NCBI GenBank assembly: GCA_002428325.1
Contig: DIVR01000004.1
Location: forward strand, 1 to 47,360
From: a bacterium UBP4_UBA6127
GTDB taxonomy: Bacteria > UBP4 > UBA4092
Length of the DNA stretch: 47,360 nucleotides
Direction: 5' to 3'
Within the stretch, counting starts at the first letter, position 1, and every line of letters begins with the position of its first letter. A program made the translations under genes and the position numbers. The notes under the pieces were generated by a model. The model was not told the origin of the DNA, did no database searches, and saw only the letters and a program-made list of their open reading frames with translations. This document shows positions 41,486-47,360 of the stretch, piece after piece.

Positions 41486-43822
41486 TTATTTTCGGCTTGG
41501 TTGAAGCTTGAAATCCAATTGGCAGGTCTCTCCGGCCTTTACCATGACTCCCAAAACCTGGATTTCATACCCGGGGGCTGAGACCGTTACTCGGTGGGGT
41601 CCGGCTTTAGCATAACGGAATTGGTATTGCCCCATCTGGTCAAGGCTGTCAGAGAACAGGACGGTCCCATCATCCAATTCCACTGAGGCATTTCCAATCA
41701 TTTTGTTATTCCCATCAGAGACCAGACCTGATATCGAACCTGATTGAGTCGTATCGATTCCTTCATCCAGTAATATTGCGTTGAAAATCGCATAAGCCTG
41801 TTTCTGGAGATAGGAAGGATTCCGTAATTTCTTTTCTTGCTCAGGATTGGTAATCAATCCAGGTTCTACTCTTACCCCATAGGTTTGAACAATTAAATAA
41901 TCGGAATTGTCTATAATCCCATCCTTCCCATATTTCCCTTGGTAGGAGATAACCGGAATATTGAAAGTGGTTGTGATTTCTTTTAGTAACTTCTCACAGA
42001 GTTCTGTTTTTTGTCCGGGAAAATGATAGAGGGCCGCATAATTTTGATTGGCATTTATTCCTTTACCATAATTAATTGTCAGAAAAAGTTTATTGTAAGT
42101 AGTCACATCCATCAACACTTTTTGAATATCGGTCAGCGATTCCAAATCTTCACGGGTCATATAAACAGTAGCGCCTGCCTGCAAGAGAAAATTACGAAGG
42201 TATTTTGTGACTTGTAAATTTGTTTCTGCGGCTGTAAGTCCGGTTGGGCCAACCGGACCTGATAAGGAACCTCCATAAGCAGCATCCAGAACGAATGTCT
42301 TATTGTGTAAAATGCCTTCCGCATAGGGTTGGAGTTGAACGTCCAGATCGGTTATCGTTCCTTGAGAAATATCTGTAACGATGACTTTTGGGGTATATCC
42401 CGGGGTTGTCAAGATTAAGGTATATTTTCCCTTGCTGAGATGTTCAATGTAAAAACGGCCATCCTCATTGGATTCTGCCAGAACCGATTGGGCAAATTTG
42501 ATTTTGACAGAAGGAAGAGGGATACCGCAGGAATTTTTAATACTGCCGGTGATCATACCTTCATCTGAATAAGACTGGACCAACGTTGTCGATTCGCTTA
42601 TATTACCGGCTGTTGCGGTATAACGGGTAGTAGAAATATAGGGTTTTCCGGTAATTAAAATACGGGCAATACCTTTTTCCGTATAAGAGGTTCCAAGATA
42701 TTTTCCATCATCGGTAAATACAACCGGTATTCCATTGCCTGTTAAATTATTGTTCTTATCATAAACATAGGCATATAGGGAAATATCAACTTTATTATCA
42801 GGAGGCAGAGTTGATGGAGAGATATGAAAGTTAATCTTATCCGGCGCTAAATTTACCAGAAAATTGGTTCGGGTCAAAGGGAGTGAATTCCCATTCTTAT
42901 TCCTTGCCTCTATTAAAACCTCATGTCGTCCGGAAGTTAAGGGTTTATTAAGAGTTCCTGTAAGTTTCTCTCCAGCATATTTGGAATCTATGGAGATACC
43001 ATCAAGCAGAATCCTGATGGAGGATGGATCTATTCCTGAACCCCCTTTTTCATCACTCAGACGGGCAGTTATTTCAAACTTATTGATATCAGTCAGGATT
43101 GAACCATCCTTGGGACTTATATCTGAAATAGTGGGGATTCCTCGATTGAAAAAAGCTTCTATTCCTTTGAAATATCCCTGGGCCTCTTTTTTCTGATAGT
43201 CCTCTCTGGACAAAAGTGCTTCTGCCTGAGGATTTATGATGTAGGCGGCTTCCCCCAGTACGGCTGGATATCCGGTAGCATTTCGTAAAACAAAATATTC
43301 TGCAGGCATCGCTCCTGGATAGCCTCTTTGTGTTCCCAGTTCTCTGGTTAAAGAATCCATTAGAAGCTCAGCCAAATCCTTGGATGCACCTGAATCATAT
43401 ATGTTGTAATATAACTCTGTCTGGTTAATACTGCGTTCTTCCTGGGCATTGGCATTATGATGAATAGAAACAAACAGATCGCATTTTAATTCAGAGGCAA
43501 ATTTTATGCGGGCAGCTAATCCATGGATAGCCATCTTTTCCCCAGAGTAGGGGCCTTTATCATCTTCCCGGGTTAAATATACAATAGCTCCCTTTTCAGC
43601 TAAATATTCCTTGAGATATTGGGATACCTTAAGATTCAGTTCCATTTCGGTTAACCCATTCAATCCAATGGCCCCTGAATCAGGTCCATGTCCGGGATCA
43701 ACAACAATGACCCGTCCTTTTAATCCGGTCATCGTAGAAGCTCCCAAAGATAAAGTCTGAAGAAAGAAACATAAGAGGCCGAGTATCATAATTTTTGTAA
43801 GTAAATAAGAAATAGTTTTCAT
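41486..43822 (-). CDS. N-acetylmuramoyl-L-alanine amidase with a second, inactive-looking amidase domain
   Basis: This exported protein of about 778 residues starts at ATG 43822 (an upstream frame start adds 9), with signal segment IMILGLLCFFLQTLSLGAS. The first Amidase_3 domain (about 37-225) is complete: VDPGHGPDSGAIG, EMELNLKV, SIHHNANA and VLGEAAYI give the His, Glu, His, Glu set. Ig/CarboxypepD-type beta domains follow (about 235-500). A second Amidase_3-like domain (about 508-690) reads LDAAYGGSLSGPVG and LTINYGKG where the zinc histidines should be, while both glutamates (ETNLQVT, VRVEPGL) remain. A last CarboxypepD-like domain ends the protein. It probably cleaves or binds peptidoglycan in the periplasm. 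Confidence 0.9.
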   Translation of the reverse strand: MKTISYLLTKIMILGLLCFFLQTLSLGASTMTGLKGRVIVVDPGHGPDSGAIGLNGLTEMELNLKVSQYLKEYLAEKGAIVYLTREDDKGPYSGEKMAIHGLAARIKFASELKCDLFVSIHHNANAQEERSINQTELYYNIYDSGASKDLAELLMDSLTRELGTQRGYPGAMPAEYFVLRNATGYPAVLGEAAYIINPQAEALLSREDYQKKEAQGYFKGIEAFFNRGIPTISDISPKDGSILTDINKFEITARLSDEKGGSGIDPSSIRILLDGISIDSKYAGEKLTGTLNKPLTSGRHEVLIEARNKNGNSLPLTRTNFLVNLAPDKINFHISPSTLPPDNKVDISLYAYVYDKNNNLTGNGIPVVFTDDGKYLGTSYTEKGIARILITGKPYISTTRYTATAGNISESTTLVQSYSDEGMITGSIKNSCGIPLPSVKIKFAQSVLAESNEDGRFYIEHLSKGKYTLILTTPGYTPKVIVTDISQGTITDLDVQLQPYAEGILHNKTFVLDAAYGGSLSGPVGPTGLTAAETNLQVTKYLRNFLLQAGATVYMTREDLESLTDIQKVLMDVTTYNKLFLTINYGKGINANQNYAALYHFPGQKTELCEKLLKEITTTFNIPVISYQGKYGKDGIIDNSDYLIVQTYGVRVEPGLITNPEQEKKLRNPSYLQKQAYAIFNAILLDEGIDTTQSGSISGLVSDGNNKMIGNASVELDDGTVLFSDSLDQMGQYQFRYAKAGPHRVTVSAPGYEIQVLGVMVKAGETCQLDFKLQPSRK

Positions 43823-43935
43823 GTTAGACACTTCCCCGATTATAATCATTATAAGTCATTGATTTATCGTAGATTATCATATACTAAGGCATCTAAACAA
43901 GTGGGGTTTTCTTTGAAATTAGTGAAAATTCTCTC

Positions 43936-44868
43936 ATGAGCGATATGAAATACTCAATAAAACATTTAGATTTTACAGAGCATCAGATGTTTCTGGAGAA
44001 CCTTTATTCATATAGTTTTTTTCAGACACCAGCTTGGATAGAGAGTTTAATTAATTCATATCCTGGATATTATAACCAGAGCCTCCTTTTTGAATTTGCC
44101 GATGGCGTCCAGATTTTCCTTCCTTTAATTGGTATAAAGAAGTTGGCTGGAATAATTCATACTTCTCATTCTATGCCATTTAATACCTATGGAGGTTTGC
44201 TGAGTGTTCATAATGGAATGCAATCTTATATGGATACAGTCGTCTCTTTCATTATGAAAGGCAATTGCTGGAAATTTGTATTGACTCCCTCTCCTTTTGA
44301 GCTTTCTAAAATACCTTATCATGCCCTGGAGGTTCCTTTAGAAACACATTTTCTTGATCTAGATAGTGATTATTTAAAAGTATGGGAAGAATGCTATGAC
44401 AGCAAGAATCGAAATCAAATTAGAAAAGCCAGAAAATCCGGTATGGAAATTCTAATAAATCCCCCCGATTCAGGAAAACGGTACTTTGAGTTGTATAAAA
44501 GTTCTTTAGATATAAGAAAAACCAAGACCACTCTAACTTATCCAAAGGAACTATTTCTTCAATTGCAGCGTTTTCCTGAATCTGTGAAATATTATTTTGC
44601 CGTTACTGGCCTAAAAACTTATGCTGGGATAATGGTATTCTGGGGTAAAAACACAGCTATATATTGGGGAGCAGCAATAACTGAGGAAGGTAAGCCTTTA
44701 TGTGCTAACCAATATTTATTGGATTATGCTATTCAAGAGAGTATCGCTAATAAAATCCTAAAGTTTGATCTGGGAGCGAGCAAAGGTATTCATAGTCTTT
44801 CCAAGTTTAAAGAGTCCTTCGGTGCAAAAAAAATAATGTATAGTTCTTATGTAATAAAAAAATTATGA
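43936..44868 (+). CDS. FemAB-like / GNAT-fold aminoacyl- or acetyl-transferase
   Basis: This 310-residue cytoplasmic-type protein resembles FemAB-superfamily transferases. It has SFFQTPAWIESLI near residue 28, MPFNTYGGLLS, the basic RNQIRKARKSGMEI (about 153-166), FELYKSS, then AGIMVFWGKNTAIYWGAAI, NQYLLDYAIQESI, FDLGASKGIHSLSKFKESFGAKK. The double-GNAT layout fits, but the substrate could be a peptidoglycan precursor or a surface polysaccharide. It is divergent from the tandem amidase gene, which hints at cell-wall work, and overlaps the convergent pilT by 6 bases. Confidence 0.8.
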   Translation: MSDMKYSIKHLDFTEHQMFLENLYSYSFFQTPAWIESLINSYPGYYNQSLLFEFADGVQIFLPLIGIKKLAGIIHTSHSMPFNTYGGLLSVHNGMQSYMDTVVSFIMKGNCWKFVLTPSPFELSKIPYHALEVPLETHFLDLDSDYLKVWEECYDSKNRNQIRKARKSGMEILINPPDSGKRYFELYKSSLDIRKTKTTLTYPKELFLQLQRFPESVKYYFAVTGLKTYAGIMVFWGKNTAIYWGAAITEEGKPLCANQYLLDYAIQESIANKILKFDLGASKGIHSLSKFKESFGAKKIMYSSYVIKKL

Positions 44869-45927
44869 TTCTATCATCTGATAATATCGGTCTAGATCCT
44901 GAGGTTTCTTTGCGATTGTTTCTGCTTCCTGCCTGGTTATCATTTTTTTTCTTAATAATTGGGCCAATGCTCTGTCTGTGGTCTGCATTCCCAGTTGGAA
45001 TCCTGTCTCAATTGAAGAGGGAATCTGATGGGTTTTATTTTCTCTGATGAGAGATGCTATAGCGGGTGTGGCAATCATGACTTCAACTGCTGGTACCATA
45101 CCTTTGCCATCAGCTTTAGTAAGTAATCGCTGACAGAAAACGCCTAATAAAACCTGTGCTAATTGCATTCGTATTTGGGTTTGCTGATGAGAGGGGAAAA
45201 CATCCACAATGCGGTCTATTGTTTGAGCTGCATCGACGGTATGAAGGGTGGCAAAAACCAAATGGCCAGTTTCAGCTGCGGTTAATGCTGCTGAAATTGT
45301 TTCTAAATCCCTCATTTCACCAATAAGAATAACATCCGGGTCTTGGCGAAGGACATATTTTAAAGCATTCGCAAATGAATGAGTATCAGAATTAACTTCT
45401 CTTTGCTCGATTAAGCAGTTTTTATGTTTATGAAGATATTCAATAGGATCTTCGATTGTAATGATATGACATGATCGAGCATCATTGATTAAATCAATTA
45501 AAGCCGCCAGTGTGGTTGATTTCCCTGATCCTGTAGGTCCGGTTACCAACACTAACCCACTTTTTCTCTCTACCATACTTTCTAATACAACCGGTAATTT
45601 CAATTCTTTTAAGGAAGGAATTCTCATGGGGATTGAACGAAGAGCGGCGGCTACTGTTCCTCGTTGATAATGGATATTTACACGAAATCGGCCAAAATCA
45701 TGGAGGCTTAAAGAAAAATCTAATTCCTTATCCATTTCAAATTTTAACTTCTGTTCATCATTTAAGATACTATAAATAAGCCTATGAGTATCTTCAGGAG
45801 TAAGAATATCAAAATCGGTAGGTACCAAAAGGTTATTAATACGCAGCATAGGGGGTCTACCGACCGCCAGATGCAAATCTGATGAACCTTTATCTATCAC
45901 GATTCTTAATAATTCGGTGATTTCCAT
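44863..45927 (-). CDS. pilT: Type IV pilus retraction ATPase PilT
   Basis: The 354-residue PilT-type ATPase has SDLHLAVGRPPMLRIN, RFRVNIHYQRG, Walker A VTGPTGSGKSTTLAAL, the Asp box with HIITIEDPIEYLH, Walker B DPDVILIGEMRDLETI and the His box GHLVFATLHTVDAAQTIDRI. In type IV pili it drives retraction. No other pil genes are in the window. The C-terminal end (AIRGL-type segment is not obvious) is degenerate relative to E. coli/Neisseria PilT, so a PilT-like paralogue is possible. Confidence 0.92.
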   Translation of the reverse strand: MEITELLRIVIDKGSSDLHLAVGRPPMLRINNLLVPTDFDILTPEDTHRLIYSILNDEQKLKFEMDKELDFSLSLHDFGRFRVNIHYQRGTVAAALRSIPMRIPSLKELKLPVVLESMVERKSGLVLVTGPTGSGKSTTLAALIDLINDARSCHIITIEDPIEYLHKHKNCLIEQREVNSDTHSFANALKYVLRQDPDVILIGEMRDLETISAALTAAETGHLVFATLHTVDAAQTIDRIVDVFPSHQQTQIRMQLAQVLLGVFCQRLLTKADGKGMVPAVEVMIATPAIASLIRENKTHQIPSSIETGFQLGMQTTDRALAQLLRKKMITRQEAETIAKKPQDLDRYYQMIES

Positions 45928-46112
45928 TGTCTCCCCCTTTCAGGTTGCTGTTAGAAAAAATCAGCCATACCTGTCTTATGAGTCCAATATTATCATAACT
46001 GTAATAAATCAATATAGTCTTTCTTTGATAATTAATAATTTATCAATTACTTCAATCCACTGGTGAATTCCGATATACTTTATCCATGGATTGATAATAA
46101 GGAGATTCGTCT

Positions 46113-47096
46113 ATGGCTTATCAATTTATCAGAACCCGGAGATTGCGAAATAATCAGCAAATTAGAAATTTAGTTGCTGAAACTAGTCTCTCTATAAATA
46201 AACTGGTGTACCCCATGTTTGTTTGCCCAGGAACCCATATTAAACGACCTATCGAATCAATGCCTGGACAATTCCAATGGTCGGTTGATACTTTGGTTGA
46301 TGAGGCTCTTCAAATAAGGAAATTAGGGGTTCCGGCAATATTGTTGTTTGGCATTCCAACCCACAAGGACCTTATGGGAAGTGAAGCCTATGATGAAAAT
46401 GGCATTATTTCTCAAGCCGTTAGGGCCCTGAAATCGAATGTTGATGATCTGTTGATTATTACTGATGTATGTCTTTGTGAGTACACTTCTCATGGGCATT
46501 GTGGGGTTTATATCCATGGAGATGTGGAAAATGATTCAACCCTAGAATTATTAGCCAGGGAGGCGTTATGTCATGCAGTAGCCGGCGCTGATATTATCGC
46601 ACCTTCAGATATGATGGATGGAAGAATTAATCGTATCAGAAACATTCTAGATATCAATGGATATTCTAATATTCCAATAATGGCTTACTCCGCGAAATAT
46701 GCCTCTGCTTTTTATGGACCATTTCGTGAAGCCGCATTATCAAAACCCCAGGAGGGTGATCGCAAATCATATCAAATAGATTGTCGTAATCATCGTGAGG
46801 CTGTTAGAGAATTGATAATCGATGAACAAGAAGGTGCTGATATTCTTATGGTAAAGCCTGCTCTTTCATATCTAGACATTATTGCTGCTGCAAAAAATAT
46901 TTGCTCTATTCCAGTTGCAGCTTATAGTGTGAGTGGTGAATACTCGATGATAAAAGCGGCTGCCATGAATAGTTGGATCGATGAGAGGAAAATTGTAATT
47001 GAAACACATCAGTCAATCCTGCGTGCGGGTGCTGATATTCTTATTACTTATTGGGCTAAAGATATTGCTTTGTGGCTTAAAGATAATAATGAATAA
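46113..47096 (+). CDS. hemB: Delta-aminolevulinic acid dehydratase (porphobilinogen synthase)
   Basis: HemB condenses two aminolevulinates to porphobilinogen. The 327-residue protein has RTRRLRNNQQIRNLVAE, YPMFVCPG, LLFGIP, the zinc-cysteine cluster DVCLCEYTSHGHCGVY, and the two active-site lysines in MAYSAKYASAFYGPFREA and ADILMVKPALSYLDII. The cysteine set marks the zinc-dependent type. AAGGAG lies 8 bases before the ATG. It is 42 kb from hemC, which uses its product, and divergent from pilT. Confidence 0.97.
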   Translation: MAYQFIRTRRLRNNQQIRNLVAETSLSINKLVYPMFVCPGTHIKRPIESMPGQFQWSVDTLVDEALQIRKLGVPAILLFGIPTHKDLMGSEAYDENGIISQAVRALKSNVDDLLIITDVCLCEYTSHGHCGVYIHGDVENDSTLELLAREALCHAVAGADIIAPSDMMDGRINRIRNILDINGYSNIPIMAYSAKYASAFYGPFREAALSKPQEGDRKSYQIDCRNHREAVRELIIDEQEGADILMVKPALSYLDIIAAAKNICSIPVAAYSVSGEYSMIKAAAMNSWIDERKIVIETHQSILRAGADILITYWAKDIALWLKDNNE

Positions 47097-47134
47097 GGAT
47101 TTTCTTTATACAGTGAAAATACTCTGAGGATAGA

Positions 47135-47360
47135 ATGTTCTTAAGAAATAATATTATTTTTTGTATTGGTATTTTTGTTTTTACTCAATTAATTTATCTT
47201 GGAACTTTATATCCGGATATATTTTTTAGTGACAGTGGAGAGTTGATTACAAGTGCTTATACTTTGGGTATAAGCCATCCTACAGGCTATTCATGTTATA
47301 CACTAATTACCCATCTTATTTCCAGGGCGGGAGCTTCTGGCTCTGCTGCTTATAGGGTAA
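47135..47360 (+). CDS. DUF2723-type multi-pass membrane protein, 3' end cut by window
   Basis: This ORF starts at ATG 47135 (GAGGA 5 bases upstream) and is open to the window end (75 codons). It begins with a hydrophobic helix (IIFCIGIFVFTQLIYLG, about residues 7-23). The sequence DIFFSDSGELITSAYTLGISHPTGYSCYTLI follows, the signature start of DUF2723 proteins, thought to be protein O-mannosyltransferase-like membrane glycosyltransferases. The Asp in SDSGEL is the equivalent of the conserved acidic site in such enzymes. It follows hemB by 38 bases. Confidence 0.75.
   Translation, partial: MFLRNNIIFCIGIFVFTQLIYLGTLYPDIFFSDSGELITSAYTLGISHPTGYSCYTLITHLISRAGASGSAAYRV

Noticed and set aside
1..47360. 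CRISPR array, prophage, insertion sequence or toxin-antitoxin pair
   Set aside because: I saw no regular direct repeats with spacers, no transposase, integrase or phage structural genes, and no recognisable toxin-antitoxin proteins on reading both strands.
1..47360. Selenoprotein genes in the window
   Set aside because: No gene here is interrupted by an in-frame TGA with a plausible continuation, apart from the prfB frameshift site, which is a +1 shift and not Sec.

Overview
This window looks like chromosome from a Gram-negative (diderm) bacterium of an uncultivated or poorly sampled lineage. The base composition is moderately AT-rich. The diderm reading rests on KDO and heptose genes (kdsB, kdsD, the heptose-7-phosphate kinase), a SurA-like periplasmic isomerase, a lipobox protein and PilT. 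DapL-type lysine synthesis, a complete selA-selB-selC selenocysteine cassette and a lysine 2,3-aminomutase family enzyme also fit such a lineage. I cannot name the phylum from sequence alone. Most genes are single-copy housekeeping genes in short operons on both strands. I saw no phage, insertion sequence or CRISPR array.

Layout. 1-4.4 kb (+): tetrapyrrole operon, with a cut-off precorrin-2 dehydrogenase, hemA, hemC and a cobA-hemD fusion; hemB lies far away at 46.1 kb. 4.5-6.3 kb: a double-FHA protein with a zinc-finger-like tail, then comF; udk converges on it. 7.1-14.1 kb (+): glycerate kinase, a structured 5' leader, a conserved gene of unknown function, heptose kinase, kdsB, pyrG and dapL. 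14.1-16.4 kb (+): folK, panB, panC. 16.4-25.1 kb (-): selA, selB, tRNA-Sec, argG, a UshA-like nucleotidase with a small coupled gene, HU, a SurA-like protein and a cupredoxin-like protein. 25.2-29.2 kb (+): an orphan solute-binding protein, aroA, cmk, plsC. 29.2-31.4 kb (-): purE, aroK, and a KamA-family radical SAM gene. 31.7-34.2 kb (+): cinA, kdsD. 34.4-38.7 kb (-): an unrecognised four-gene unit. 39.1-41.5 kb (+): prfB (programmed frameshift), tsaE, tsaB. 41.5-47.4 kb: a tandem amidase, a FemAB-like protein, pilT, hemB and the start of a DUF2723-type membrane protein.

Best candidates for something undescribed. (1) The four-gene unit at 34.4-38.7 kb: a 1092-residue lipoprotein made of about ten helical-hairpin repeats, a 32-residue membrane microprotein, and two small helical proteins that flank the unit and align to each other without gaps. 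It has its own promoter-like and terminator-like signals. (2) The 8.27-8.49 kb leader: a rod-like RNA with 28 base pairs, then a hairpin that hides a strong Shine-Dalgarno sequence, then a 33-codon upstream ORF overlapping the next gene by ATGA. (3) A dispersed palindromic repeat (two copies here). (4) An amidase with one intact catalytic domain and a second that has lost both zinc histidines.
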